NCBI GenBank assembly: GCA_009780915.1
Contig: WQZD01000029.1
Span: forward strand, 1-35,183
Source of the DNA: Propionibacteriaceae bacterium
Lineage (GTDB): Bacteria > Actinomycetota > Actinomycetes > Propionibacteriales > Propionibacteriaceae
Length of the DNA: 35,183 nucleotides
Direction: 5' to 3'
Positions 6,658-15,533 of the stretch are shown piece after piece. Made by a program: the position numbers and the translations under genes. Positions within the stretch are counted from its first letter, which is position 1. The number at the start of each line of letters is the position of its first letter. The notes under the pieces are model-generated. The model was not told the origin of the DNA, did no database searches, and saw nothing but the letters and a program-made list of their open reading frames with translations.

Positions 6658-6688
6658 GGAATCTGAATCCACTGGAGGAGGAGGATTA

Positions 6689-7630
6689 ATGCCCATTGAC
6701 ACAACGAAGAGTCAGGACGTTTCAAAAGACATCGGGATGAGCGTCATTTTCGCGACGCTGAGGTTCCACCGCACGGACAGGGACGCCGAACTGGAGGCGC
6801 TGCGCCAGATGGCGACGCGGTTGCCCGCCATCGCGCACAGTCTCAGCATCCGCGACGGCGGGTTCGGGGTACGGGTGTCGCTCGGGTTGAGCGCCCGCGC
6901 ATGGGAGTATTTCTTCCCCGGCGCGCCCACGCCCGCAGAGCTCGAGGACTTCGCCGGATTGAGCTCCGACCGGGTCGTGATGCCGGCGGACGGCTCGGAC
7001 CTGTTCCTTCACGTGCGCGCCCAGACGGACGCCATCGTGTACGAGTTCATGGCGCTGATCATGGAGTACGTGCGCGACCACGTGACGGTCGTGGACGAGA
7101 CCCACGGGTTCGCGTACTTCGAGGGAAGGGCCATCATCGGCTTCATCGACGGGACCGAGGCGCCGCTGCCCGAGGAGAGCGCCGACTACGCCGTCATCGG
7201 CGACGAGGACCCGGGCTTCATCAACGGGTCCTATGCCTTCGCCCAGAAGTGGACCCACGACATGACCGCATGGAACGCGCTCAGCACCGAGGCCCAGGAG
7301 AAGGCCGTCGGACGCACGAAGTTCACCGACCTGGAGCTGGAGGACGACGACAAGGACCCCGGCGCCCACAACATCGCCTCCAAGGTGTCCATCGACGGCG
7401 AGGAGCAGAAGATCGTGCGCATGAACGTCGCATGGTCCAACCCCGTGTCGGGCCAGACCGGCACCTATTTCATCGGGTACTCCCGCCGGTGGTCCGTGAC
7501 GAAGGCCATGCTGACGCAGATGCTGGACATCCACGACCGTCTCTTCGACTACAGCCAGATCACGACAGGTCAGGTGTTCTTCATCCCGTCGAAGGTGATC
7601 CTGGCGCAGATCGCCGAGGGGACCCTGTAG
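6689..7630 (+). CDS. DyP-type (dye-decolourising) heme peroxidase
   Basis: The 313-residue protein is a heme peroxidase of the DyP superfamily, which oxidises dyes and porphyrin-like or phenolic substrates with hydrogen peroxide. Diagnostic features are the GxxDG motif GFIDGTE with catalytic D154, the likely proximal heme ligand H227 (DPGAHNIA) and the likely distal arginine R244 (KIVRMNVAWSNP). Length and lack of signal peptide fit the short cytoplasmic YfeX-like group. The ATG at 6689 is preceded by GGAGGAGGA. No encapsulin gene or Tat signal is visible nearby. It is convergent with a lipoprotein gene. A role in peroxide defence is inference. Confidence 0.92.
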   Translation: MPIDTTKSQDVSKDIGMSVIFATLRFHRTDRDAELEALRQMATRLPAIAHSLSIRDGGFGVRVSLGLSARAWEYFFPGAPTPAELEDFAGLSSDRVVMPADGSDLFLHVRAQTDAIVYEFMALIMEYVRDHVTVVDETHGFAYFEGRAIIGFIDGTEAPLPEESADYAVIGDEDPGFINGSYAFAQKWTHDMTAWNALSTEAQEKAVGRTKFTDLELEDDDKDPGAHNIASKVSIDGEEQKIVRMNVAWSNPVSGQTGTYFIGYSRRWSVTKAMLTQMLDIHDRLFDYSQITTGQVFFIPSKVILAQIAEGTL

Positions 7631-7637
7631 CCGCCCC

Positions 7638-7652
7638 GAGGCGCATCGCCTC
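7638..7652. terminator. Weak bidirectional hairpin between convergent genes
   Basis: GAGGCG (7638-7643) and CGCCTC (7647-7652) with a CAT loop lie between the peroxidase stop (7630) and the lipoprotein stop (7681). There is no T-run, so confidence is limited. Confidence 0.35.
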
Positions 7653-7680
7653 TTCCGAGGACCCGCTGGGTCGGTACGTC

Positions 7681-8355
7681 CTAGGCGCAGCCGAGCCCGT
7701 CGACCGTCCCGTAACTGCCGTCGACGCGCTGGCATTTGTCTGCCGTGGTGATCGAGGTGGGCACGGCGTCAGGCTGGTCGGAGGAGAACGTGATGACGGC
7801 CCAGACGAAGGGCGACGGGTTCTCCAGAGGGGTCACCGTGGCGGTGGCCCCGGTCCGGGTGCCCTTCCACATCCACCAATGGGTCTGCCCGCTCATGCCC
7901 GTGCACGTGAGCACATCCTGCTGATTGGAGACGTCGATCTCCTGGGACAGGCAGAGGTTGGCGATCACGGTGGAGTGGTCGACGATCACGTTGACGATCG
8001 GCAGGCTTCCGTCCGAGCACAGGTTGAAACCACAGGAGACCTGCCCCTGATCCGAGCGCAACACGAAGGTGGTCGTCGAGTTTGGGGCGGAGGTCGTCGG
8101 GACTTTGTCGCTGGACGTCGGGGAGGAGCCGGGAGCGCTGCTCCAGGGTACGGGGGTGGTCACGTCGGCCGTGGCGTCGTCCGATGGTGTGACCCCGCCC
8201 GACGACGACCCCTCGCCCGATGACGTCCCGACGCCCGAGGACACGGCGTCCCCCGGCGCTCCCGTGGCGCATCCGGCGAGGGCGAGGCCCACCGCGCAGA
8301 CGACGCACATCGATCTGAGAAGACGGGCTATGGGCGCAAGAGACGCTAGAGACAT
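7681..8355 (-). CDS. Secreted lipoprotein with Ser/Thr/Pro-rich linker
   Basis: The 224-residue product begins with a lipoprotein signal peptide: basic n-region (ARLLR), hydrophobic core ([12 protein letters not shown]) and a lipobox with C29 (LALAGCA), so it should be diacylated and held on the outer face of the membrane. Residues about 30-95 form a Ser/Thr/Gly/Pro-rich low-complexity linker. The C-terminal ~125 residues form a globular domain with cysteine-containing motifs ([25 protein letters not shown]) that may form disulfides. I do not recognise the domain. The ATG at 8355 is preceded at 6 nt by TAGGAT on the minus strand, suggesting a leaderless transcript. A start at the methionine of residue 16 would shorten the signal peptide too much. 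Confidence 0.75.
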   Translation of the reverse strand: MSLASLAPIARLLRSMCVVCAVGLALAGCATGAPGDAVSSGVGTSSGEGSSSGGVTPSDDATADVTTPVPWSSAPGSSPTSSDKVPTTSAPNSTTTFVLRSDQGQVSCGFNLCSDGSLPIVNVIVDHSTVIANLCLSQEIDVSNQQDVLTCTGMSGQTHWWMWKGTRTGATATVTPLENPSPFVWAVITFSSDQPDAVPTSITTADKCQRVDGSYGTVDGLGCA

Positions 8356-8361
8356 AGCACG

Positions 8362-8367
8362 ATCCTA
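8362..8367 (-). promoter_or_regulatory. -10 box for a leaderless lipoprotein transcript
   Basis: TAGGAT on the minus strand ends 6 nt before the ATG at 8355, and no Shine-Dalgarno sequence is present. This spacing would put the first transcribed base at or next to the start codon. Confidence 0.45.
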
Positions 8368-8503
8368 TCGAGTGTCGCGCCGACTCTGAGCCCACCACGC
8401 CCAGTGCGTATGTGCCCCTCGGGCATCTTCGCGAGATCGGCCGACGAATATGGGAATGTGGGGACTTCCCGCCTTCCTTGCGGGATTCTTGGCGATTGCC
8501 CGG

Positions 8504-8509
8504 TAAAAT
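8504..8509 (+). promoter_or_regulatory. -10 box for a leaderless prfB transcript
   Basis: TAAAAT ends 8 nt before the GTG at 8518 and there is no Shine-Dalgarno sequence, which fits a leaderless mRNA. No clear -35 box is seen at 17 bp. Confidence 0.5.
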
Positions 8510-8517
8510 TCCGTCCC

Positions 8518-9639
8518 GTGGCTAGTGTGGACGATCTCCGTAATCTTTGGTCCGACCTCGAACAGACGATGGTCTCGATTGAGGCGGTCGTTGACGTGCC
8601 CTCGAAACGTGTGGCTATCGCCGCGCTCGAGAAGGACGCCGCGGCGCCTGATCTGTGGAACGACCAGGAGCGTGCCCAGCAGGTCACCTCTCAGCTGTCC
8701 CGGCTCCAGGCCGACGTGGAGCGGCTGGAGGCCTTGCGCGAGCGGCTGGACGACGCCCAGGTGCTGATCGACCTCGGGGTGGAAGAGGACGACGCCGAGA
8801 CCCTGGCCGAGGCCGGGACCGCCCTGTCCTCCCTCGCCGCCGACATCCAAGCCCTCGAAGTGCGCACCCTCCTCAATGGGGAGTACGACGACCGCGACGC
8901 GCTGATCACCATTCGTTCCGAGGCCGGGGGAGTGGACGCCGCCGACTTCGCGGAGATGCTCCTGCGCATGTACCTGCGCTGGGCCGACCGCCATGGGTAC
9001 CCCGCGGAGGTGTACGACACCTCCTACGCCGAGGAGGCGGGCATCAAATCCGCCACCTTCGCCGTCAAAGCGCCCTTCGCGTACGGCACGCTGTCCGTCG
9101 AGCAGGGCACGCACCGGCTCGTGCGTATCTCCCCCTTCGACAATCAAGGTCGCCGCCAGACCTCCTTCGCCGGGGTCGAGGTCCTGCCTGTGACTCAGGA
9201 AGCCGACCACATCGACATCCCCGAGGCGGACATCCGGGTGGACGTCTTCCGCTCGTCCGGGCCCGGCGGCCAGTCGGTGAACACCACCGACTCGGCGGTG
9301 CGCATCACCCACCTCCCGACCGGCCTGGTGGTGAGCTGCCAGAACGAGAAGTCGCAGCTCCAGAACAAGGCGGCGGCGTTGCGAGTCTTGCAGTCGCGCT
9401 TGTTGGAGCGCGCGCGAGAGGAGCGCGAGGCCGAGATGCGCCAGCTCAAGGGCGACGGGGGCAATTCCTGGGGCTCCCAGATGAGGAGCTACGTCCTCCA
9501 CCCGTACCAGATGGTCAAAGACCTCCGCACGGATTTCGAGGTCGGCAACCCCTCGGCGGTCTTCGATGGAGACCTGGACGGGTTCATCGACGCCGGCATC
9601 CGGTGGCGGCGCCAACAGGCGGACCGGTCGGAAAACTAG
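8518..9639 (+). CDS. prfB: Peptide chain release factor 2
   Basis: This 373-residue factor recognises UGA and UAA stop codons and triggers peptide release on the ribosome. It carries the RF2 tripeptide SPF (S205-F207 in VRISPFDNQ) and the catalytic GGQ loop (G250-Q252 in [12 protein letters not shown]), preceded by the usual helical N-terminal domain. The frame is uninterrupted, so there is no internal UGA and no programmed frameshift of the kind found in many other bacteria. The GTG at 8518 gives the family's normal length and the start [11 protein letters not shown]. An in-frame upstream codon at 8404 would add 38 unrelated residues across the promoter. It heads the conserved prfB-ftsE-ftsX-M23-smpB block. 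Confidence 0.97.
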   Translation: MASVDDLRNLWSDLEQTMVSIEAVVDVPSKRVAIAALEKDAAAPDLWNDQERAQQVTSQLSRLQADVERLEALRERLDDAQVLIDLGVEEDDAETLAEAGTALSSLAADIQALEVRTLLNGEYDDRDALITIRSEAGGVDAADFAEMLLRMYLRWADRHGYPAEVYDTSYAEEAGIKSATFAVKAPFAYGTLSVEQGTHRLVRISPFDNQGRRQTSFAGVEVLPVTQEADHIDIPEADIRVDVFRSSGPGGQSVNTTDSAVRITHLPTGLVVSCQNEKSQLQNKAAALRVLQSRLLERAREEREAEMRQLKGDGGNSWGSQMRSYVLHPYQMVKDLRTDFEVGNPSAVFDGDLDGFIDAGIRWRRQQADRSEN

Positions 9640-9659
9640 AATTTATTCTGAGTGTTTGA

Positions 9660-9665
9660 TAAGAT
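9660..9665 (+). promoter_or_regulatory. Candidate promoter -10 box before ftsE
   Basis: TAAGAT lies in a short A/T-rich gap (9638-9685) between prfB and ftsE, about 26 bp before the GTG start. A separate ftsEX promoter is plausible; no strong -35 box is visible. Confidence 0.4.
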
Positions 9666-9691
9666 TTTCTCAGGTTTAAGAGAGGTATGGA

Positions 9692-10381
9692 GTGATCAAG
9701 TTTGAGGAAGTCTCTCGTATTTACGATGGACAAACCAGGGCTGCCCTGGCCAACGTGAATATCGAGATTGACAAGGGGGAATTCGTTTTCCTCGTGGGCG
9801 GGTCTGGATCGGGGAAGTCCACCCTGCTGAAACTCGTCTTGCGCGAGTTCCGCCCCACGACGGGACGCATCTACGTGGCTGGCAAGGATGTCGCCACCCT
9901 TCCTGAGCGCAAGATCCCTGCGCTGCGACGTGAGATCGGCATGGTCAGCCAAGATTTCCGCCTCCTGCCCGGCAAGACGGTGTTCGAGAACGTGGCCTTC
10001 GCGCTGCAGGTGATCGGCAAGCCGAGGTCCCTGATCCGCAAGGTCGTCCCCGACACCTTGGAACTGGTCGGCCTGGGCGACAAGGCGGACCGTAGGCCCG
10101 ACGAACTGTCCGGCGGCGAGCAACAGCGCGTCGCCATCGCTCGCGCCTTCGTCAACCATCCGAAGATCCTCCTCGCCGACGAGCCCACGGGCAACCTCGA
10201 CCCGGACACCTCGGTGGGCATCATGCGTCTGCTCGACCGGATCAACAGGTCGGAGACGACCGTCGTCATGGCCACCCACGACTGGGCGATGGTCGATCAG
10301 ATGCGCAAGCGCGTCGTCGAACTCGACACCGGTCACGTCGTCCGCGACCAAGCGCGCGGCATCTACGGCGCGAGAGCCTGA
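9692..10381 (+). CDS. ftsE: Cell division ATP-binding protein FtsE
   Basis: The 229-residue ABC ATPase pairs with FtsX to drive conformational signals to cell-wall hydrolases at the septum. All ABC motifs are present: Walker [10 protein letters not shown] (36-44), signature LSGGEQQR, Walker [13 protein letters not shown] and the H-loop histidine in ATHDW. The [21 protein letters not shown] stretch is typical of FtsE. The GTG at 9692 follows GAGAGG at 6 nt. Ten bases separate it from ftsX, so the two are one transcription unit, and the M23 hydrolase gene just downstream is the likely target. Confidence 0.97.
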   Translation: MIKFEEVSRIYDGQTRAALANVNIEIDKGEFVFLVGGSGSGKSTLLKLVLREFRPTTGRIYVAGKDVATLPERKIPALRREIGMVSQDFRLLPGKTVFENVAFALQVIGKPRSLIRKVVPDTLELVGLGDKADRRPDELSGGEQQRVAIARAFVNHPKILLADEPTGNLDPDTSVGIMRLLDRINRSETTVVMATHDWAMVDQMRKRVVELDTGHVVRDQARGIYGARA

Positions 10382-10391
10382 AAGGAGTCCC

Positions 10392-11297
10392 ATGCGTCAC
10401 GCACTTTCCGAGACCTGGTCCGGCCTGAGGAGGAACGCCGGCATCACCCTCGCGGTCATCATGACCATGTGGGTGTCCCTGTCCTTGTTCGGGGCCGGCA
10501 TCATCGCCGCCCAGCAAGTGAACCTGCTGAAAGACGAGTGGTACGACAAGATCGAGGTCACCGTCTACCTGTGCACGGCCAAACTCCAGACCGGCGGCAA
10601 CTGCGACCCCGGCCAGGACGCCACCCAGGAGCAGAAGGACCGTCTCCAGGCCGCCATCACGAAGAACCCCGAGGTCGAGGCCGTCTACTACGAGACCAAG
10701 GCTGAGGCGTACGCCCAGTTCCAGGACCTGTTCAAAGACTCGCCCATCAAGGACTCCTTGACCCTGGACGAGATGCAGGACTCCTTCCGGGTCAAGCTCG
10801 TCGACCCCCAGCAGTACGCGGGCCTGGCCTCACAGGTCTCGCTGATGCCCGGGGTCCAGAAGATCCAGGACCTCCATCAGATCCTCGACCCCGTCTTCAA
10901 GTGGTTGGGGGCGTTGCAGTGGGGGACGATCGCCTTGAGCGTGCTGCTGTTGTTGGCGGCGGCTCTCCAGATCGGCACCACCATCCGAATGGCCACCTTC
11001 ACTCGAGGTCGAGAGATCGGCATCATGCGCCTGGTGGGGGCGTCCAACTTCTACATCATGGGGCCATTCCTCCTGGAATCGCTGATCGCCGCCCTGATCG
11101 GGGCCGTGTGCGCGGCGGGAACGTTGGTCTTCGGTGTCTGGTTCATCATCATGCGCAATGCTCAACATACCCTTGAGGCTTTCCGCTGGGTCGGCTGGCC
11201 CGAAACCCTGATTTCTGTCGCTTCGGTGTTTGTTGTGGCTATTGTTTTGTCCATCATCCCGACCATCATCTCAGCGCGCAGATACCTGCGAGTCTGA
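10392..11297 (+). CDS. ftsX: Cell division protein FtsX
   Basis: The 301-residue membrane protein has the FtsX layout: a cytoplasmic N-terminus (RHALSETWSGLRRN), TM1 (about 18-40), an extracellular domain (about 41-170) and three C-terminal TM helices (about 175-197, 222-250 and 270-292), ending ISARRYLRV. The extracellular loop has two cysteines (YLCTAKLQTGGNC) that could form a disulfide. FtsX passes ATP-driven movement of FtsE to peptidoglycan hydrolases outside the membrane. The ATG follows AAAGGAG. The next gene, 26 bp on, encodes a coiled-coil M23 protein that is the probable partner of the extracellular domain. Confidence 0.97.
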   Translation: MRHALSETWSGLRRNAGITLAVIMTMWVSLSLFGAGIIAAQQVNLLKDEWYDKIEVTVYLCTAKLQTGGNCDPGQDATQEQKDRLQAAITKNPEVEAVYYETKAEAYAQFQDLFKDSPIKDSLTLDEMQDSFRVKLVDPQQYAGLASQVSLMPGVQKIQDLHQILDPVFKWLGALQWGTIALSVLLLLAAALQIGTTIRMATFTRGREIGIMRLVGASNFYIMGPFLLESLIAALIGAVCAAGTLVFGVWFIIMRNAQHTLEAFRWVGWPETLISVASVFVVAIVLSIIPTIISARRYLRV

Positions 11298-11323
11298 GCC
11301 GAGGTCGGACTGGACTGAGGAGC

Positions 11324-12637
11324 ATGATGAGGAAGTTGGCACCCTGGCGCCGTCTGGTGGCGGTGAGCTGCGCCGTGGCCATCGCATTCGGCGGCTCGGT
11401 CGTCTCCGCGCAAGCGGACGACCTGAAGGCGGAGAAGGCGAAGGCCGACGCGGCCGTGTCCCAGGCCCAAGCCAATGTGGACCTGTCCTCGTACAACCTG
11501 AAGGTCGCCAACGACCGTGTCGCCGCCGCCCAGACCAAGGTGGCCGACGCCCAGGCCGAGCTCACGTCCGCTCAGGACGCCGTGGCCGCCGCGCAGGCCG
11601 TCCAGGCGCAGAAGGCCCAGGAGCTCGACCAGGCTGACAAGGACCTCGCTCAGGCGCAAGCCGACGAGGCGGCCGGACAGGCCCAGGTGGACGCCCAGCA
11701 TGACGCCATCGGGAACTACGCCCGCTCCCTGGTCCAGGACAGCTTCCCCCTCATCTCGGTGGCCGCGCTGATCAACAGCTCGTCGACCGCCAGCCTGTCC
11801 AACCGCATCCAGTGGACCGACACCGTTCTGACCACCAACCAGGTCGACCTGGACAACCTGCGCGTCCTGCAGGCCCAGTTGGCCGCCGCCCGCCAGGCGA
11901 GCCAGCAGGCTCAAGAGAAAGCTGACGCGGCACGTCAGGCTGCTGAGGAGCAGGTTGCTGCGACCCAGTCCGCCCAGGACGCGGCGGCACGGGCGCGCGA
12001 CGACGTGCAGGCCGCCTTGGACGAGGAGAACGCGGCCCAGGGCGCCGCGGCCCAGGCACTGGCCGCAGACCAGCAGATGCTGGCGGAGACCCAGGCCGAG
12101 GCGGCGGACGTGAACGCCCGCATCGCCGAGGCCGCCCGCGTCGCGGAAGAGCAGCGCAAGGCCGAGGAGGCCCGCAAGGCGGCCGAGGCGGCGGCCAATC
12201 AGGGCAACGGCGGCGGAAGCCAGGGGAGCCAGACCTCGTCGTCCGGCCTGATCTGGACGGTCAAGGGACCCATCACCGACTACTACGGCTACCGCATCCA
12301 CCCCATCTTCGGCGACTGGCGCTTCCATGACGGACTGGACATCGGCGTCGGCTGCGGCACACCGGTACGGGCGGCCGCCTCCGGGCGGGTCACCGACGAA
12401 TACTACGGTGGCGGATACGGGTACAGGCTCTTCATCGACCATGGGTACGTGAACGGCCACTACATGGTCACCTCGTACAACCACCTGTCGGGGTACGCCG
12501 TGCCGGCCGGGACCTGGGTGACCCAGGGGCAGACCGTCGCGTACATCGGCTCGACAGGGAACTCGACCGGCTGCCACATGCACTTCATGCTCTGGGTCGA
12601 CGGGACGGCGGTCAACCCCCTCCCGTACCTGCCCTGA
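11324..12637 (+). CDS. Secreted coiled-coil M23 peptidoglycan hydrolase (FtsEX-linked)
   Basis: The 437-residue protein has a signal peptide (MRKLAPWRRLVAVS...VSAQA, about 1-33), a long Ala/Gln-rich coiled coil (about 34-300) and a C-terminal LytM/M23 domain (315-437). The zinc-site motifs are complete: H335-x-x-x-D339 in HDGLDIG and H418-x-H420 in CHMHFM, so it should be an active endopeptidase, unlike catalytically dead EnvC-type activators. The layout resembles EnvC/PcsB/RipC-type FtsEX partners, and the position directly after ftsX supports that role in septal wall splitting. Two adjacent ATG codons (11324 and 11327) are possible. GAGGAG lies only 1 nt before the first, so the second is better spaced. 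Confidence 0.93.
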   Translation: MMRKLAPWRRLVAVSCAVAIAFGGSVVSAQADDLKAEKAKADAAVSQAQANVDLSSYNLKVANDRVAAAQTKVADAQAELTSAQDAVAAAQAVQAQKAQELDQADKDLAQAQADEAAGQAQVDAQHDAIGNYARSLVQDSFPLISVAALINSSSTASLSNRIQWTDTVLTTNQVDLDNLRVLQAQLAAARQASQQAQEKADAARQAAEEQVAATQSAQDAAARARDDVQAALDEENAAQGAAAQALAADQQMLAETQAEAADVNARIAEAARVAEEQRKAEEARKAAEAAANQGNGGGSQGSQTSSSGLIWTVKGPITDYYGYRIHPIFGDWRFHDGLDIGVGCGTPVRAAASGRVTDEYYGGGYGYRLFIDHGYVNGHYMVTSYNHLSGYAVPAGTWVTQGQTVAYIGSTGNSTGCHMHFMLWVDGTAVNPLPYLP

Positions 12638-12650
12638 CACCGGGCTCTAG

Positions 12651-12656
12651 TATGAT
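12651..12656 (+). promoter_or_regulatory. Candidate -10 box before smpB
   Basis: TATGAT matches the sigma-70-type consensus closely and lies 30 bp before the smpB start. This leaves a short leader that carries the AAAGGA ribosome binding site. The -35 region is not conserved. Confidence 0.5.
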
Positions 12657-12685
12657 ATTCCTTCGGTTGTCCAGAAAGGAATGTC

Positions 12686-13159
12686 ATGGTCAAGGAGACC
12701 GGGCGCAAGCTCATCGCCCAGAACAAGAAAGCCCGGCACGACTACCATCTTCATGACACGTTCGAGGCTGGATTGGTGCTGACCGGCACGGAGGTCAAGT
12801 CGTTGCGCGCGGGGCGGGCCTCGCTGGCCGAGGCGTACGTGACCGTCGACGACGGCGAGGTGTGGCTGCGCAATGCGAACATCACCGAGTACACGTACGG
12901 CACCTGGACGAACCACGCCCCCCGGCGCACGCGCAAACTGCTGCTGCACCGTAAGGAGATCGCCAAGCTCGACCGCGAGTCCAGCTCCCCGGGGCGCACC
13001 ATCGTCCCCCTGCAGATCTATTTCCAAGATGGGTACGCCAAAGTGCTCATCGCGGTGGCGACGGGCAAGAGGGAGTGGGACAAGCGTGCCACCATCGCCG
13101 AGCGCGACGCCAAGAGGGAAGCCGAACGTGCTCTTCGGACGAGGAACAAGCGCGTCTGA
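12686..13159 (+). CDS. smpB: SsrA-binding protein SmpB
   Basis: The 157-residue protein binds tmRNA and brings it to stalled ribosomes for trans-translation. Family hallmarks are [48 protein letters not shown] and the basic C-terminal tail ending in [10 protein letters not shown], which enters the mRNA channel. Length and start are typical and AAAGGA precedes the ATG at 7 nt. It closes the conserved prfB to smpB block. The tmRNA gene itself is not in the window; only a tmRNA- or tRNA-Ala-like 3' fragment is seen, at 3551-3573. Confidence 0.97.
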   Translation: MVKETGRKLIAQNKKARHDYHLHDTFEAGLVLTGTEVKSLRAGRASLAEAYVTVDDGEVWLRNANITEYTYGTWTNHAPRRTRKLLLHRKEIAKLDRESSSPGRTIVPLQIYFQDGYAKVLIAVATGKREWDKRATIAERDAKREAERALRTRNKRV

Positions 13160-13200
13160 ACCCCGAGGTCGCCCCGCCTGGTCGGGTTGTGCCGACACGA

Positions 13201-13206
13201 TAAGCT
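13201..13206 (+). promoter_or_regulatory. -10 box for a leaderless thrE transcript
   Basis: TAAGCT ends 6 nt before the GTG at 13213 and no Shine-Dalgarno sequence is present. The identical hexamer precedes murB at 7 nt. Confidence 0.45.
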
Positions 13207-13212
13207 GATGCG

Positions 13213-14709
13213 GTGAGCGACGACACCCCCACTGTGGAAATCCCGCATGTCTCCATGCACGAATTGAGACAGCGCGGGGAGCTTCCGGCCACACGGGAAG
13301 GACTGGCCATCGAATTGGCCATGCGCGTGGGGGACATGCTGGCCTCGTCGGGCGCGAGCGCCAACGACACCGTCGTGATGATGCGACGGATCTGCCAGGC
13401 GTACGGCCTGTCCCGCGCCCAGCTCGACGTCACGTACACCGTGATCATGGCGTCCTACTACCCGGGCGAGGGGATGCCGCCCTTCACCGCCATCCGCAGC
13501 GTGTCTCCCGTCCTGCCGAACCTGTCCAAGGTGTACGCGGTGAACGACCTGGTCAACCAGATCTTCAACGGGCTGTCCATCGGCCGGGCCATGAAGAGGT
13601 TCGACAAGATCAGGAAGAGCGCCCCTCCGTACCCCGCATGGCTGGCCGCCCTGGCCGTCGGGGGCATCTCGATGAGCGTCCAGCTGTTCTACACCACCTC
13701 CCCGAAGATCCTGATCCTGGCGTTGCTGACCGGCATCCTGGTCAACAGGTTCGTGTACCTGCTCGCCAAGCTGCGCATGCCCACCCTGTTCCAACAGCTC
13801 TTCGGCGGGTGGCTGATCGTGGCCATCGCCGCCGGGTTCACCTGGCTCAACGCCCACCCCAAGTTCGAGTTCTTCGGGTACGTCAGCCCGACGACCATCG
13901 CCGTGGGGTGCATCTTCCAGCTGGTCGTCGGGGCACGGTTCGTCGCTGGGATCCAGGACGCCATCGACGGGTTCTACGTCACCGCCTCGGCACGCGTCTT
14001 CGAAGTCGTCGTCATGACGGCCGGTCTGGTCGTGGGCCTGGTGACCGGGCTCGACCTCGTCCGTTCCCTGGGCGTCAGCGTGTACATCAGTTCCGAAGCC
14101 CCCATGGTGGGCAGCGTGCCCGCACAGTTGGCCGGCGCCACGCTCACCGCCGCGTTGTGGGCCGTGAGCTACTTCGCCAACCGTCGTACGATCCTCCTCA
14201 CGGCGTTCGTCACCGCGCTCGGCTTCGGGGCGTACTGGCTCGTCCTCCAGGTCGACGTGAGCCGCGTGGTGGCCAACTTCGCCGGTCCCATGCTCGCGGC
14301 GCTGGTCGCGACGATCATGATCCGCCGGTTCTGGCAGATCCCCGCCTTCGGGGTCATCAACGCCATGGGCATCCCGTTCGTCCCGGGGCTGACGCTGTAC
14401 TTGGGGCTGATCCAGTTGGTGGGCTCCACGATCGACGCGCCCGATCCCGCCAAGGGCGCGGCGACCCTGGGGATGGCCGCGTCCATCGCCTTGGCCATCG
14501 CCGCAGGCGCCAGCTTGGGCGTGTTCTTCGGACGGCCCGTCAGCGACAAGCTGATACTGATCCCCGCTCCGTGGCAGCAGAAACGGTGGAAGACCCCCGT
14601 CCAGACACCGGCCCGGGGGAAGCTCGCGCACCTCGTCGAGCCTGTCGGGCCGACGAATGATGGGGTGACAGGGTCAGTGGGGTCATCAGAGTCGCCGCAC
14701 GTCCCCTGA
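13213..14709 (+). CDS. ThrE-type threonine/serine exporter family protein
   Basis: The 498-residue protein belongs to the ThrE family (DUF1212 plus DUF3815 regions), which export threonine and serine across the membrane in actinobacteria. The N-terminal soluble part (about 1-135) holds LAMRVGDMLASSGASANDTVVMMRRI and the TVIMASYY segment typical of the family. About ten TM helices follow from residue 140 to 455 (for example AALAVGGISMSVQLFY, ILALLTGILVNRFVYLL and VINAMGIPFVPGLTLYLGLI). The cytoplasmic tail is basic. The start GTG at 13213 has a -10-like TAAGCT 6 nt upstream and looks leaderless. It is convergent with the ABC permease gene at 14769. The transported substrate is inferred from the family only. 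Confidence 0.88.
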   Translation: MSDDTPTVEIPHVSMHELRQRGELPATREGLAIELAMRVGDMLASSGASANDTVVMMRRICQAYGLSRAQLDVTYTVIMASYYPGEGMPPFTAIRSVSPVLPNLSKVYAVNDLVNQIFNGLSIGRAMKRFDKIRKSAPPYPAWLAALAVGGISMSVQLFYTTSPKILILALLTGILVNRFVYLLAKLRMPTLFQQLFGGWLIVAIAAGFTWLNAHPKFEFFGYVSPTTIAVGCIFQLVVGARFVAGIQDAIDGFYVTASARVFEVVVMTAGLVVGLVTGLDLVRSLGVSVYISSEAPMVGSVPAQLAGATLTAALWAVSYFANRRTILLTAFVTALGFGAYWLVLQVDVSRVVANFAGPMLAALVATIMIRRFWQIPAFGVINAMGIPFVPGLTLYLGLIQLVGSTIDAPDPAKGAATLGMAASIALAIAAGASLGVFFGRPVSDKLILIPAPWQQKRWKTPVQTPARGKLAHLVEPVGPTNDGVTGSVGSSESPHVP

Positions 14710-14752
14710 TTCGGTGTTGCCCTGATTCCGCACTGCCCTGATTCCGCGCTGC
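14705..14752. repeat. Three tandem 16-bp repeats over the thrE stop codon
   Basis: Units at 14705-14720, 14721-14736 and 14737-14752 all begin CCTGATTC. The second and third differ at one base, the first at several. The first covers the thrE stop. They fill the gap between two convergent genes and show no terminator-like T-run. Confidence 0.75.
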
Positions 14753-14768
14753 CCTGGGGGGGCCGTGG

Positions 14769-15533
14769 TCAGGTGTGGGACACGCGGCGCCGGTAGGCGC
14801 GCATGGCGAACACGTACGCGATCACCGTGATGCCGACGCACCAAGCCAGGGCGACGAGGCTGTCGGACGTGACCGGCTGCCCGGCGAGCAGGGCACGGAT
14901 GGCATCCACGAGGGGGGTGACGGGTTGGTACTGGGCGAAGACCCGTACGACTGTGGGCATCGTGGACGTGGGGACGAACGCGGAGCTGACGAAGGGGAGG
15001 AAGATCAAGGGGTACGAGAAGGCCGACGCGCCGTCGATCGTCTTCGCCGACAACCCGGCGATGGCGGCGATCCACGTGAGGGTGACCGTGAACAACAGGA
15101 GCAGCCCGACCACGGCGAGCCAGGCGAGGATGCCGGCCCCGGAGCGGAAACCCATGATGAGGGCGACGACGATGATGACCGCCACTGAGATCATGTTGGC
15201 GACCACCGAGGTCACCACGTGGGCCCACAGCACAGCCGAGTGGGCGATGGGCATGGAGTGGAACCGCTCGAAGATGCCCGTGCTCACGTCGATGAAGAGC
15301 CGATAGGCGGTGTACGAGATGCCCGACGCGATGGCGATCAGGAGGATGCCGGGCAGGAGGTAGTCGACGTAGTTGTCCGTGCCCGTACGTATGGCGCCGC
15401 CGAAGACGTACACGAACAGCAGCATGAAGGCGATGGGCATGAGGGTGACGGTGATGATGGTGTCCAGGCTGCGGAAGACGTGGCGCAGGGAGCGTCCCGT
15501 GAGCACGAGGGTGTCTGTCAGGGCGTGTGTCAT
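14769..15533 (-). CDS. ABC-2 type transporter permease (DrrB-like)
   Basis: The 254-residue membrane protein is the permease partner of the ATPase encoded just upstream. It has about six TM segments (for example IITVTLMPIAFMLLFVYVFGG, VVANMISVAVIIVVALIMGF, LLLLFTVTLTWIAAIAGL and ALAWCVGITVIAYVFAM). It also has the ABC-2 signature region with AFSYPLIFLPFVSSAFVPTS and the following QYQPVTPLVDAIRALL, which is characteristic of DrrB-type drug exporters. The ATG at 15533 overlaps the ATPase stop by 4 bp (ATGA), so the pair is translationally coupled. A longer frame to 15779 only shadows the ATPase gene. The substrate cannot be told from sequence. Confidence 0.93.
   Translation of the reverse strand: MTHALTDTLVLTGRSLRHVFRSLDTIITVTLMPIAFMLLFVYVFGGAIRTGTDNYVDYLLPGILLIAIASGISYTAYRLFIDVSTGIFERFHSMPIAHSAVLWAHVVTSVVANMISVAVIIVVALIMGFRSGAGILAWLAVVGLLLLFTVTLTWIAAIAGLSAKTIDGASAFSYPLIFLPFVSSAFVPTSTMPTVVRVFAQYQPVTPLVDAIRALLAGQPVTSDSLVALAWCVGITVIAYVFAMRAYRRRVSHT

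Noticed and set aside
8404-8517. N-terminal extension of prfB from the codon at 8404
   Set aside because: It would add 38 residues unlike any RF2 and would include the -10 box. GTG 8518 gives the normal length.
11162-14631. Minus-strand frames opposite ftsX, the M23 gene and thrE
   Set aside because: These are composition-driven shadows with no motifs; the plus-strand genes are clear family members.
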